A stretch of DNA of 64,000 nt from Gnetum montanum (GCA_015680685.1 MNCI01015740.1:509641-573640); one strand, 5' to 3'; counted from the first letter of the stretch, positions 12,671 through 24,024 are shown. The notes: generated by a model not told the origin, from the sequence alone. Program-made: numbers and translations.

Positions 12671-12676
12671 CTTATA
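12671..12676 (-). promoter_or_regulatory. Candidate TATA box of antisense gene copy 1
   Basis: On the minus strand CATATAAGTAGG, about 170 bp upstream of ATG 12504. Between them lie a CCAAT-like ATTGGCC and a GAGA-rich leader with a 25-bp direct duplication (12568-12612). Position and sequence fit a plant core promoter; transcription is not shown. Confidence 0.45.
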
Positions 12677-13026
12677 TGCAAAATTAACTGACTTCACACC
12701 CGATTTCAGTGAGACTTGCCCAAATGCTGGTGTTAGTATGAGCTAGAAACCAAAAATCAAGTCTTTAATTGCGACAGATATCGCACGCATTACGGTCTGA
12801 AACAACCTTAAACTACTGTGTCTTATCTCCTCGTAATCAGGTCGCATTAATTGTAGGCTATTCACGACGTTCAAAATTTAGTTGGCTCCTCAGGCTCAGA
12901 AACGTCACATCAGATCCTTTTTCTTTTTAAACTAAACGAAGCGTTATTCGTTAAATACTTATGGCACCCAACTTAGTACCTTTCTAATTACTTTCATATT
13001 CGACACTTTTGCAGGACAATTGACAA
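12677..13026. other. Spacer between antisense gene promoter and RT of element 1
   Basis: 350 bases with no coding signal. A single degenerate unit of the 33-bp repeat (CCTTAAACTACTG, about 12808) remains where element 2 has array R4. Confidence 0.4.
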
Positions 13027-14145
13027 ATGGACAAAACTTTATATGCACTCCTAGTTTTAACAGGCCCACACGGGGAGCTTATTAGACAACTTGATCCTAC
13101 ATTAGTAGAGACTAACCTTGCCCTTGATGATGCAACCATAGCCACGTCAAAAACATCTCTAAACTGGCCAGAACAATCGACGCGCACGCTAGATCTAGAA
13201 GTTGGAGATGTAACTAGAGACCCCCTCAACGAGGTCTCTGTGGTTATGCATAGAGATGAGACTAAAACTCTTAAGGTTAGCTCCATACTACACCAAAAGG
13301 CACATGACAACATAAGACAGGTCCTCCAAAATAACATCACGATGTTCACATGTTCATATGAAGATATGCCGAGACTAGACTCAAGGTTAATACAACACAA
13401 CATAATCCTAGATCCCCATATCAAAGCAGTTAGATAGAAAGCACGAAAGATCAAGCCAGAAGTCATGCTAGCAGTACATGACGAAATCACTAAACTGTAC
13501 CGGGCTGGTTTTATTCGCACGGTCGATTACTCAGACTAGGTATCTAACATTGTAGTTGTTCCTAAAAAAATCGGAGGGATACGCATCTGCATAGACTTCT
13601 GAGACTTGAACAAAGCTACAATCAAAGATAATTTTCCATTACTGAGTATCGACCAACTAGTGGATACAACCGCTGGGCATGCAGTTTTATCCTTCATGGA
13701 TGGCTTCTTAGGCTACAATCAAATACGCATCAACCCAGAACACCAGCTGACAACCACCTTCATGACACCCTGGGGGACCTTTTGCTACACCATGATGCCT
13801 TTTGGGTTAAAAAATGCCGGAGCTACATATCAACGAGCTATGACATATATCTTTAGTGATTATCTCCTAGGGAGACTGAATGATTATGTTGACGATATAG
13901 CTGTTAAGTCTATAAGGTCAAAGGATCATTCGAAGGATCTAGAATTAGTCCTTAAAAGATGCTCTAAATACAACCTCTGGCTCAACCCAAAGAAGTGCGT
14001 GTTCGGAGTCAAAACCAGATGCATGCTGGGGTTTGTGGTATCAGAAACTAGTATACGAGTAGAACCTGACAAAGTCAAAGCCATTGTTGAACTGACACCC
14101 CCTACAAATCTCAAGCAATTACGTGGATTGTAAGGGAGGTTATAG
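13027..14145 (+). pseudogene. pol: Reverse transcriptase of element 1, stop-ridden
   Basis: RNA-dependent DNA polymerase. A linker of about 100 residues precedes the fingers (MPRLDSRLIQHNIILDP, GFIRTVDYSD, NIVVVPKKIGGIRICIDF, DLNKATIKDNFPL). The palm shows LSFMDGFLGYNQI, FMTPWGTFCYTMMPFGLKNA and the catalytic YVDD followed by IAVKS. The frame is continuous from 13027 through the RNase H domains with no indel, but carries stops at 13435, 13537, 13600, 14131 and 14143. Copy 2 of this protein (26600-27810, minus) has sense codons at these positions. No start codon is needed if RT is made as part of a longer pol. Here pol starts 5.4 kb after the protease. Confidence 0.93.
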
Positions 14146-15360
14146 TTTATCAGACAATTTATCTCAAGATTAACTGATAAATTACACCCTATGCAACATT
14201 TGCTTAAAAATGGGTTTAATTTCAAATGGACAGACGATTGTTAGCATGCGTTTGACAGCTTGAAACAAGAGCTTCAACGCTTGCCAACAGTCTTCCTGCC
14301 ACAAAGGGATCAACCATTTTACATTTACCTCGCAACATGAGATGTAGCCTTAGCTACATTACTCTATCAAAAGAGGGATGATGGGTCGGAAGTACCCATC
14401 TATTACTTGAGTCATGCTCTATGTGTGTATGAAACGAGGTACAATGAAGTAGAGTGTAATTGCTTAGCGTTAGTGTTTACGCTCAAGAAGTGCAGACATT
14501 ATCTCTTCCGTAGCCAGGTTTACATTATCTGCAAAAATAACATCCTTAGGGCCATTATGCATAACTTGTACAAAAGCAGTAAAATATCTCATTGGAAAGC
14601 TATCATGGTAGAATTCGATCTACATTACATCGATCAATCTTCTATGAAAGGCCAAGTGATAGCTAATCAACTGATAACATCGCCTATTGACAGTTAGGCA
14701 ACTATAGAGCTTGAATTTCTAGACGAGCATGTACATAGTTTAAGCCCTATTTTAACAGGCCCCGAAGCAACGTTATATTTTGACGGAACTTCAACTGTTA
14801 AAGGTGGTAGTGCTGCTACATTCATTTCGGTATCACCTGAGGATGTGCGTCTTCACGCTTACCACTTGACCTTCCCCTATATAAACAACATGGCAGAGTA
14901 CGAGGGACTCCTCAGGGGATTATTAATGGCCAGAGAACTTGATGTTTGACACCTGGCAATTAGGGGTGATTCAATGCTTATTATAAATCAAATCCCAGGA
15001 GTCTATGCCTGCAATGCTACACATTTCCAGCCCTACTGCGATATGGCTAAAGATCTTCTGAACCAGTTCACAACCATCGATGCCCAACACATGCCACGAA
15101 ATGATAACACATTGGCCGATGCACTAGCTACATTAGCTTTAAATATGCCATCACACTTGCTTGACACTTGTCCCACATTAATAATAGATTTCACAGATCC
15201 TATCATTCAAGTGACGCAAATATCTTCTCTTCTCGAGGATATAACACCAGAGTGGTATGACAACATTAAGACTTACGTCTTGCATGGCGAACCACACACA
15301 AGTCAACACATGCACAGAAAGACGCTATTCGCAAGTGAGCTAGGATGTACGTCATCATAG
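14146..15360 (+). pseudogene. pol: RNase H plus archaeal-type second RNase H of element 1
   Basis: Continuation of the RT frame. The first RNase H (14180-14690) shows FIRQFISRL, the FYIYLA strand, PIYYLSHAL, ETRYNEVE and LALVFTLKKCRHYLF. The second, Tat-specific RNase H begins ATLYFDGTS (catalytic D), then NNMAEYEGLLRGL (catalytic E) and HLAIRGDSMLIINQI (catalytic D), ending DNTLADALATLA. Stops at 14242, 14338, 14695 and 14947; the last three-quarters of the second domain is open (14974-15360). Two RNase H domains in tandem place the element in the Tat group. Confidence 0.92.
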
Positions 15361-16493
15361 GAGATAGCACCCTCTGTAGACGCTCTTTTGATGGAGTGCT
15401 ACTTACTTGTGTAGACAAAGACCAAGCACAGCATATAGTTGGTGAGGTTCACGAGGGATTATGCGGAGGACACATAGCACCACGAGCTATGGCTTCTAAA
15501 ATTCGTTGCTTAGGGTATTATTGGCCGTACATGAAAAAAGATTGTCTTACAAAGGTTAAAACGTGTGACACGTATCAATGTTATGCAAACCTTATACATG
15601 TGTCGCTTACAGAACTACACATGACTTAGATCACATGGCCCTTTCAACAATGGGGACTAGACATTATAGGGCCTATCACACCAAAATCTTCCGCAGGCCA
15701 TAGCTTCATAATCACTACTACTGAGTATTTCATGAAGTGGGTGGAAGCCATTCCTCTGCGGAAGATCACGTCTCAACAGATCTGTCATTTCATTCTAGAT
15801 AATATTGTAACCAGATTTGGTCTCCCGATGACTATCTTGACCAAAAATGGGCCACAGTTTAGTAGTCTGGAAACCAAATCCTTTTGTGATAGCCTTAGTA
15901 TTAAACAATCTTTTTCCTCGCCCTATTACCCGCAAGCGAATGGTCAAGCTAAAGCAACAAACAAGGCCATTATCAACCTGCTTAAGAAAATGCTCGACAG
16001 CAACAAGAGACAGTGGCATGAAAAGATCTTCTATGTGCTATGGGCATATCGTACCACATGCATAACAACTACAGAAAGTATACCCTATAGCCTAGTCTAT
16101 GGATCTAAGGTGGTGCTACCCCTCGAATTACAGGTTCCTTCTCTATGAATGGTCCTCTCCACGATTATAAATGAGGCTCAACACACCGAGTCTCAAATCA
16201 TGGATTTGGATTCAGTCGAGCAGAAGCGAATACAGATGCTTGATACCATCGAAAAGTATCCAGATAAGTAGAGGCAGAAGCATCGTCATAATCTTCAACA
16301 ACATTTGATTAAGAAGGGATATTTGGTTCTCAAGGCCGTTCACGAACCAGTAGGCAAGTTCTCTGTAAACTGGGAGGGCCCCTTTTTGGTAGCTGATATG
16401 TATGGAAACGGCACGTTCAAGCTAGCAAATACCAACAGCAACGAGTTACCGAATCCTATGAATCATATATATCTGAAGCAGTACTACATCTAG
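15345..16493 (+). pseudogene. int: Integrase of element 1, catalytically dead
   Basis: A frameshift near 15345 joins it to the RNase H frame. The zinc-binding N-domain has the H-H pair (HEGLCGGH) but the C-C pair reads CDTYQ, so the second cysteine is lost. The catalytic core has the first Asp (WGLDIIGPI), but the second is lysine (TKNGPQF) and the glutamate is lysine (GQAKATNK), so the DDE triad is destroyed. Stops occur at 15627, about 16146 and about 16269. The C-terminus has the GPF/Y module (NWEGPFLVADMY) and ends LKQYYI with TAG at 16491. The same domain in element 2 keeps its triad. Confidence 0.92.
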
Positions 16494-16529
16494 TTGTATA
16501 TCCAGTGTTAACATCAGGTATGGCAACAA

Positions 16530-16990
16530 TCATCCGCTATGACGTAAAACTGGCATTCCCTTCACGCGTCCACCACGATGCTAAACTGGGACTGATCGTC
16601 CGCCACAGCGTAAAACTAGCAAGTTGCAACCATCCGCTACGACATAAAACTGGCAGTGTTGTACAAGTCTGCCAAGACGTAAAACTGCTATTGCCTGCAC
16701 GCGTCCGCCATGACGCTAAACTGGCACCGGCTGTCTGCTAAGACATAAAATTGGCATAGGTGAGTATACTTCTGCTGAGACGTAAAACTAGCATAGATCT
16801 GTTCCTGGGTCACGACATGAAACTAACATCCACAACACGGTCTGCTGAGACCAGAAATCAACTCTACCACCATCCACTACGATGTAAAACTAGCATTTTT
16901 CGGTCCGCCCTGACTTTAAATTGGGACCATGGTCTGCTGGGACTTAAAATTAGCAATGACAGTCTACCAGGACTTAAAACTAGGACCTAC
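16530..16990 (+). repeat. Array R2: about 14 units of the 33-bp repeat in the 3' UTR
   Basis: Units of roughly 30-36 bp sharing GTCYGCYAYGACGTAAAACTRGCA; I count about 14, the later ones more degenerate. It begins right after the integrase stop and ends about 50 bp before the PPT. Chance frames here are not genes. Array R3 in element 2 occupies the same place and has the same core in the element's sense direction. Confidence 0.85.
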
Positions 16991-17040
16991 AAACCACCAT
17001 CATGCAAATCAAGTGAGTGTGATCGTCTCCGTGCAGCTGC

Positions 17041-17059
17041 CAAAACAAATGGGGTGGGA
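17041..17059 (+). other. Polypurine tract of element 1
   Basis: CAAAACAAATGGGGTGGGA immediately before the LTR start TGTTGGGATAG; primer site for plus-strand DNA synthesis. Confidence 0.8.
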
Positions 17060-19785
17060 TGTTGGGATAGTCCCAGCATCACTACCTCACAGGCATTCTA
17101 CTGATTCCTCGGATGTGCTAAAAGGCATACTACTGACCCCTCGGAGATGCCGTCACTACACCCACTGCAGCAGTGGCACCTCTGAGAGTTTAGTTTCGTC
17201 GATCGGATGCCCTAAAGGAGTTCTCATCAACAATGACCTTAGGGACCTCCGCTCATCATCATTATCAAGCTCTAGCATCATAGATTCACCTAGCTAGTTC
17301 TTTGCATAACCAGTCAGGTGCGCTAAGTCTGATGTTCTTTGGCGGAGATATGCTAGGCCGAGCATCAACATGGAGACCCTGGCCTCCGGCTATGGTTCCT
17401 CATCCATGGGTCGCTCACTCTGTCTCGCCTCAAACGGTACTTGTTTCAACAACCTCTCTGGTGATTCGACCGAGCAATGGTATCCTCTGTTTTCTCCTCT
17501 GGTTGCAGGTTACTTGCTACGAGGATGTCGTTCAAAGGTGCATTCATCTGAGTGGTGAAATACAAACGGCATGTTGACATGGCCACTTAGGTTAGCCTAT
17601 CCACTCAGGAGTGCATCCTTGTTTTCCCTGTAATCCTACCTCCAGTTCTTACTTTCTCTACATCTCCACCATCTGCTTCCCTTACGCAAAACGTACATAT
17701 GCAGCATACGCTTTCCACATTTGCATTGCAATCAAGTCCATGAACTGGCGTAACGCAACTCACCTGTTGGACGTAAAAAAAAACATGGGTCGAAAAAATG
17801 GATGAAATACAACTCATCCAGGCTGTGCAGATGCAACACAGTTCATCTATGCAAGCCCATTCATCTACAAAAAGATAGCATAACTCCATGCAAACGCAAT
17901 CGCAGGAGAAAGCTTAATTGCTTATGCGTAAAAAAGAAACTATACTCACACATTTGCGTCTTCCCCAATCCTTACTTAAGTCTTCCTCAAACCTCTTTCC
18001 CCTTACCTTTGTAAGAATTTCCTACTATACCATTTTATCTCCTATTTCCCTCATTTCTACACTTCTACTTTGACAGAGCGACACTTGACTGACCGTTGAT
18101 GAACGTTGTTGGTACTTTTACCAATCCGGTGTTTCGTATTCTTTGTCGACATCTTTCGGGCAAGCCCTCTAACCATCAAGAAAGAGGGGCCATTGAAACA
18201 CTATGGAAATCATGAATCGGCCTAAGGCGAAGATTCACGATTCAGGTGAAAGTTTGCGAGAAAATTTCAGAAGACAGAAACAAGGCAAAGCGAGGCAAAG
18301 AGGTGCGCAGAGTCAAGTCTCCAAGTTCCTTACAAATCTCAATCTTACTGTGTTTTCTTTCTTTACACAACATAGCGTAGTAATGCTTAGCGTAACTCTA
18401 CTTAACATAGCCTGATATCAGAAGGTAACTTACTTCGGTAGATTTGATGAAGCCTAAAGCCTAAGCAGCGTAATATGCGACCTGTCACATATTCAGCTAA
18501 GTCTTTTGCTCAGGGCTGAGTTTATGCTTCGTTATGCAAAGTAGCGTGACGAGCTTCAAGAAAGTCAAAGTTAGAGTCCAAGGAAGCATAGCAGATTGAC
18601 TTCTTCCTTTTTGCAGATTGGTTGCTTTACGCTCATTACGCTACGTAGCGTGGGCAAGCATAAATCTATTGTAAAGTTGACCATTTTACGCTCTATTACA
18701 CTTTGCAACGTAAATGAGCGTAAAATAGCTTAAATCAACTATTTTCATGTTTTATTACGCTCTGCCACGTGATGCAGCACGAACGAGTGTAATGTAGCGT
18801 AAGACCAGCTAGGAAAATACCAGACACGCACCTGTTATCCACACGCATAATACGCTGATGAGCATATTGTGCATAATCATGAGGTGACTTTGGCAAAAGT
18901 GGTTGACAACGTACTTCGCCCCTTCTCCTAGAAATGTGACGTGACATAGCCAGATTCAACATAAAATTGGACAAGTCAACGGTATTTTGAAGGTTTGAGA
19001 CACTTGTCATCAGGTCCATGCCTTCTCCACATGTTGTTGAACTTATAAATACTCCAGTTGGTGAAGAAACAAGGGTTGACATCTTTGAATTTTGGCAGTT
19101 ATCACCTTTAAGTAGAGATAGGAGACATCTTTGAGCATTAACAGCAGGAGCAATCAGTCCTTTGGCAAAAAATACAATTCTCTCCATTGGCGATCATTGG
19201 TAGTTTGAGCAGAGACTAACAAAGGCAAAGGGGAACAGATCAGAGATCAAGAGATCATCTGGTGCAGTTGGCAAGATCTATTGATCAGAAATAGTTGATC
19301 GTTAGACATTTAGGCTTGACCTTCCTTGCATCCCATCTTTGGCTTACGAGGTAGACCAAACTCCATTCTGCACTCCTTGTTGAGTAGTTTTCTTGTTATT
19401 TTGTGTATGCTTCGCACAACATAAGTGGAGTTTTCCATTGGAACTTTGTATACAATATACTGAGTTTTTGGGTCAAAGTACAAATCTTAGAATTGCACAT
19501 TTTCTTAAATCTGATCCTTCTTGTCGTGTTGACGTTGTCGTTATTCCAATTTATCTACATCGTTTTCTACTCCTTTTGCGATTCATCGAATCAAATTATT
19601 TCACGAAATATCTATAATATTCATCAATTTATTGATTGAGTAAGTCCCTGTCTGATCGACAAGACTGTTCAGGGCATTGTAAATTCGTTTTCTCCAGCAC
19701 AGCCCTCACACGAATCCGTGGTTAAGACAGTGTACACGGATCTTCGTTTGGTATTTTCCAGCTATCGACATTTTCTGTCGTTACA
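17060..19785 (+). repeat. 3' LTR of element 1 (2726 bp)
   Basis: Starts TGTTGGG after the PPT and ends TTACA. Homologous to 1-2600 (minus the first 120 bp) and to 2605-3982. U3 carries TTACGC/GCGTAA words in short inverted pairs (18500-18870), then TATAAATA at 19044. In this copy the G-box is mutated to CACTTG (19001-19006). Its termini resemble those of the element 2 LTR in reverse (TGTACCGTCC at 21690), so the two Tat families are related. No coding capacity. Confidence 0.9.
19044..19051 (+). promoter_or_regulatory. TATA box of 3' LTR, element 1
   Basis: TATAAATA, same context as 1854 and 3241; marks the U3/R boundary about 30 bp downstream. Confidence 0.6.
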
Positions 19786-19834
19786 ATCATGAAGAACACT
19801 TATTAAACAACAAACTTAACAAGATGGATAACTA

Positions 19835-19855
19835 ACACACACACACACACACACC
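19835..19855. repeat. (AC)n microsatellite
   Basis: About ten AC units in the noncoding 3' part of element D, close to the element 1 insertion point. Confidence 0.9.
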
Positions 19856-20017
19856 AAAAAATGAAAAAGTATAATGATGTTGTAAAACAAAAACAAGAAA
19901 AGTTAAAGAAATTTGCAAAATAAAAATGTGTAAAACAAAAAACTTAAAAGAACTGAGGGCCCCAAATGATTAGCATAGGTGGCCATCTCCCCCATGATTG
20001 AATGGAAAGGGAGAGAT

Positions 20018-20763
20018 CTAAAATAATGAACATCTATTTAAATTTCTTAAAAGCGCCCAACTTCTCCCCATTGATGTTTTTAGGTTAAGGGGTGAAAGTT
20101 GGTGACGCTCATATTCCAATGTATCTATGCCTTCGTTGTTGGCATGAGTTATTCCCCCAGTTTGTTCCATGCATGTTGGTTGATTACTCTTCCGTTTAGC
20201 TATCAACCATGGGATGTCTACTTGTTGTGTGGTTGCTACATACAGGCATCTTTGTCTCATAGTTTCTAGGGCACACCGGTTGCATGTAGGAGATGTTGTG
20301 CATTCCTCCATGTCATCACCTAATGAGTCACTGTATGTGATGCATGGAACTTTCTTCTTCTCGATCTTTCCATAAATATTCACCTTAGATATCTCTAAGG
20401 AAAGATTTCGAATCCCTAGGCATGCGTCTATTGTACTCATCCATGACCTTCCCATTATAATTGGGAAGTCCCCTTTGTTGCTGTTGACCTCTATCACCAA
20501 GAAATCAGATGGGTATGACCAACCACACATAATGGTAATGATGTCCTCCACCAATCCTAAGGAAATGATGATGGAATGGTCAACCAGCTCTAGTTGAATT
20601 TTTCTCTTCTTGAGTTGGGGCAGGTTCCAAGCTTGATACATTTCTCGTGAAATTAAGTTGACTCTGGAACCTGAGTCAAGAAGAGCGTTATGTGGTTCGT
20701 TCCTCGTAACTTGGAGGTAGATTAAGGGACTTCCAAGGTTAGATAGTTTCTTGGGAATGTGAC
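20018..20763 (-). pseudogene. pro: Aspartic protease of element D
   Basis: Reads ALLDSGSRVNLISREMY at the active site (about 20700-20640), so the catalytic DSG is present. It is followed by SLGLVEDIITIMCGWSYPSDFLVI and FPIIMGRSWMSTIDACLGI. This layout matches Athila-type proteases. 20018-20641 is open for 207 codons; a stop or frame break separates it from the part around 20700. C (48640-49180) is a close homologue. It ends with a low-complexity tail. Confidence 0.82.
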
Positions 20764-20804
20764 CTACCTTGATCTAGTTGATTATGGTATGTGTTAACAT
20801 AACC

Positions 20805-21356
20805 NNNNNNNNNNNNNNNNNNNNNNNNNNNNNNNNNNNNNNNNNNNNNNNNNNNNNNNNNNNNNNNNNNNNNNNNNNNNNNNNNNNNNNNNNNNNNNNN
20901 NNNNNNNNNNNNNNNNNNNNNNNNNNNNNNNNNNNNNNNNNNNNNNNNNNNNNNNNNNNNNNNNNNNNNNNNNNNNNNNNNNNNNNNNNNNNNNNNNNNN
21001 NNNNNNNNNNNNNNNNNNNNNNNNNNNNNNNNNNNNNNNNNNNNNNNNNNNNNNNNNNNNNNNNNNNNNNNNNNNNNNNNNNNNNNNNNNNNNNNNNNNN
21101 NNNNNNNNNNNNNNNNNNNNNNNNNNNNNNNNNNNNNNNNNNNNNNNNNNNNNNNNNNNNNNNNNNNNNNNNNNNNNNNNNNNNNNNNNNNNNNNNNNNN
21201 NNNNNNNNNNNNNNNNNNNNNNNNNNNNNNNNNNNNNNNNNNNNNNNNNNNNNNNNNNNNNNNNNNNNNNNNNNNNNNNNNNNNNNNNNNNNNNNNNNNN
21301 NNNNNNNNNNNNNNNNNNNNNNNNNNNNNNNNNNNNNNNNNNNNNNNNNNNNNNNN
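20805..21356. other. Assembly gap (552 N)
   Basis: Run of N inside element D, between protease and gag. By comparison with C it hides the Gag C-terminus and zinc knuckle. Confidence 1.
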
Positions 21357-21689
21357 CCCGTTGTGCGTAACCATGGCCCAGGCAACAATGTAACAATGCG
21401 TAGTAGCGGCCCATGGCAACATCCAAGGATTCATGAGTACCTTTCTTCCATCCTTGGATCTACTTATGCAAATTAGACACTCTGGAGTATGTTTGATATT
21501 TATCATTGAACAACTCTAACATTGTACTCCATCTTCTAATGGTTTCCGGCTCTAAGGATCAGTACCAACTCTCTGCTTCCTTTATGAGTGTTCTAAGAAA
21601 CAACTTTATATTTTTTCCACTCATTTTCTATGTTTTACAAGGTGCAAGCATCATGGAATGACTGTAAATGATTTTTTGGATCAGCGTTA
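21357..21689 (-). pseudogene. gag: Gag capsid fragment of element D
   Basis: Minus-strand frame with MGRYYALLHCCLGHGYAQR, matching MGHYYALLHRCPGHGYSQ of element C. Further codons towards 21660 match the C capsid in other frames. Cut at 21689 by the element 2 LTR. Confidence 0.8.
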
Positions 21690-21869
21690 TGTACCGTCCA
21701 AAATCATCAGTGTTCGGCTGGAAGGAAACAGAGACCTCGAGATCTCCGGACATGCACAAAAGATCCTACCTTTGCTTGAGGGCAAGCTGGAATTAATGAG
21801 GGTAGAGTACCTTGAGTGGTCCACATGTGGATCAGGCAAGGATTTCCCCAAATGTACACCGAGGTGCTA

Positions 21870-21975
21870 TACGCTGGGTTATACGTGAACGGCGTAATAG
21901 ACGTAAAACAGAGCATAAACAGCGTAACTGATGCGAACGGAGCGTAAACGTAAAAGAGCGTAAACAGAATACATG
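21870..21975 (-). repeat. GCGTAA/GCGTAAAC word cluster, downstream part of LTR 2
   Basis: About nine GCGTAA-, ACGTAA- or GTTATACG-like words within 100 bp, downstream of the LTR TATA box in transcription direction. Confidence 0.6.
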
Positions 21976-22264
21976 CAATAATTAATGCAAAACTGTAGCA
22001 GATTTTAGGAAGAAAATGTAACAATGCTATTTCAAAATGAGAGTTACAATGCACCGGTCTAACGCAATTGTGGCTTTGACATAAGGTGGACGAAAAGCAC
22101 CAGTGGATGCAGGGATGACTGTGGGTTGGTTCACACTGTAGGCATAGCATAGAGGTTGTATGCTCAGCGTATAGGGTTGTCCAGCATACAAGGTTCTCTA
22201 CTCTAGTTCTCAGCGTCTTTGCTCAAAATTTTGCCAACCTCTCGATCGAATGAAAAATTGGGGT

Positions 22265-22271
22265 TTTTATA
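22265..22271 (-). promoter_or_regulatory. TATA box of LTR 2
   Basis: Minus-strand TGTATAAAAACCCC. The GCGTATACGC cluster begins about 100 bp upstream, so it lies in U3. Confidence 0.55.
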
Positions 22272-22364
22272 CAGGTTTTGACGTTAGACTTGGGTTGGGT
22301 GACACGTGGCACGTTGACCAGGTACAAAAGAATAAAATTTACAAGTGTACAACCTGTTACATCT

Positions 22365-22700
22365 GCTGGGCATATACGCTGTATCAGGTGGGCGTAGACT
22401 TTGGGCGTATATGCAGGGTGTATACGCTGGGTATGCATGGCGTATACGCTGTGGATGCTGGGCGCATACGCTGATGGTTGCCTCGTTCATGAGTTGATGC
22501 CCCATACCAAGTCTTGCTTTGCAGTGTTGTCTCCATGCCATCTTTAGGAATTGCTCGCCGGGCGTATACATCAGTTGTACAAACTGAGCATACACGTGAG
22601 GTGTGTACGCTGGGTGTGTACGCTGAAGATTCAATCTGGGGCGTATACGTTGGGCGTATACGTTGTGAACATCGGGCGTAAATGTTGGGCGTATATGCTA
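22365..22700 (-). repeat. GCGTATACGC palindrome cluster in U3 of LTR 2
   Basis: Repeated GGGCGTATACGCTG-like words, many of them full or near-perfect 10-bp palindromes GCGTATACGC, separated by variable spacers. The same motif recurs at 28730-29280. Confidence 0.8.
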
Positions 22701-23696
22701 AGAATACATACTTAGTGTAAACTAAGTATTTTAAGCTCCAAAGTTGCCAGATTTGATAGCGGATGTTGTTATAGTCGTCTACAGGTCCCAAGGAACTACT
22801 CCTCGTTGAGTTCGACTCTGCTTGAAGCTGTTTGTGGGGTTCTCAAGCTTTAGTCATGCTAGGGAGTATCGTGAATTAGCTTGATTCTTTTGGAAAAAGT
22901 ACTAAGCTCAAAATTTTGTGGTGTTTCATTGGCCCCTCTTTGTTGACGCTTGGAGAAAAGAAGCATCGACAAAGAAGTGCAAAACATCACAAGCAACTCG
23001 ATAAAGACTTTGTCCTTTGCCACTTGACTAGACATCATCGCACCGTGTTCCGTAATACATAGGATTGGGAAAGTGAAATCTATAGCTAGTAGGAAAATGT
23101 AGATTGTGGGGACTGGGAACTAACCAAGGGATTGTGCTTGGTAAAGGGGATGCTCTGGTGTGTATGCGGGTCATGCCGATCCTTGTCAAGAGCCATTGTT
23201 TAGCAGACTCGGGATCAAGACATGAGATGTGCATCCTTTGGTGAAACAAGGCTCTTAATTAGTATCCGAGAGGACGTGTTGGCAAAAACAAAGCCACGTG
23301 ATGATTGTGTTGCATTCTTTCGAGGAACAGGACCCTTGTTTAGTGTTTTAGGGGGAAGCCTGTTGGCAAAGAGCCAAAGCCATGCAATGGGATATCACTC
23401 GATTGTTTTTGACATGAGTATTTTTTTTCAAAATAACTGTCGTCTCGTCTTGTTTTTTTTTTTAGAAAGAAGCTTTGTTTTGATCTTGTACTCATGCTCA
23501 AGTGCTATGTTGTGTGTTGCAACTGCTTTAAAGTGTTTCAGTGTGCAACAGCATGCTCAAAGTTTTGAGTGTACTAGGTGTATCAGAGGTGTTGTTGAGT
23601 AGAGTGTGTTGATGAATAGATAGGAAATGTACCGGGAAATGGGGATGTACTAGTGAATGGCTTGATTTAGTCTTGCCACGTGTGTTTTGAACAACA

Positions 23697-24024
23697 TCTC
23701 ACCTTGCTACTTATGACGAAGTGCATTCTCGTACGAACACCTCTGAGTATCATCCTGCAAACACAACTCCAAGGAGACAAGAAAACCATGAGTGAGTAAG
23801 CAAGCTTAGATTTAAATAGCTACTAATGAAACAAATGTGCCATATGAGATTTCGGGACTGTATATGAATGGCAGCAGTGTTGTTAGGATCGTCCAATGGT
23901 GAGCGATGCAGTGATTTTGATGAAGTTTGAATGTAGCTACAGATTGAGGAACCGGAGATGAACTTGCAAGTTTATAGTCTTAGCGAACTATCATGGATTA
24001 GTTTTATGTCATGACCCATTGGAA
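23697..24024 (-). other. 3' untranslated spacer of element 2
   Basis: No coding signal; lies between the LTR start with its weak PPT and array R3. Confidence 0.5.

Larger units (their letters stand above)
2605..19785 (+). mobile_element. Element 1: Tat-lineage Ty3/gypsy retrotransposon, decayed
   Basis: Order on the plus strand: truncated 5' LTR, PBS complementary to tRNA-Asn, gag, protease, a gene on the opposite strand, RT, RNase H, second RNase H, integrase, tandem-repeat 3' UTR, PPT and 3' LTR. An Asn-tRNA primer and a second (archaeal-type) RNase H are known features of the Tat lineage. Every ORF is interrupted. The right flank after the LTR is ATCAT (19786-19790); the left target duplication cannot be checked because the 5' LTR is rearranged. 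The element sits in the noncoding 3' part of gag-protease element D, so it is younger than D. Confidence 0.93.
19786..21689 (-). mobile_element. Element D: fragment of a gag-protease element
   Basis: Minus-strand internal region related to element C (46673-51940). The A-rich block at 19860-19960 matches 48500-48600; protease and gag follow in the right order. Its left side is interrupted by element 1 at 19785 and its right side by the LTR of element 2 at 21690, where the gag homology to C stops within the corresponding codons. No RT or integrase is seen. A 552-bp N gap lies inside. Confidence 0.85.
21690..23696 (-). repeat. 3' LTR of element 2 (about 2.0 kb)
   Basis: The plus-strand left end TGTACCGTCCAAAATCATC mirrors the LTR 3' end of element 1. 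Internal stretches (22905-22985) match the AAGAGGGGCCATTGAAACAC block of LTR 1. The 5' end on the minus strand is taken as TGTTGTTC after a purine-rich AAGGTGAGA; this end is less certain. It contains GCGTATACGC clusters and a TATA box. ORFs within it are chance frames. Confidence 0.78.

Noticed and set aside
16505-17104. Plus-strand frames with repeated KLAS/RHDAKL-like peptides
   Set aside because: They follow the 33-bp DNA repeat of array R2 after the integrase stop; stops and unit lengths not divisible by three argue against a protein.
20739-21506. Long frames of 204-255 codons on both strands
   Set aside because: They consist almost entirely of N read as unknown residues; only the last codons are real, and part of those is element D gag.
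23222-23602. 126-codon plus-strand frame
   Set aside because: Lies inside the LTR of element 2, antisense to it, with no recognisable domain.
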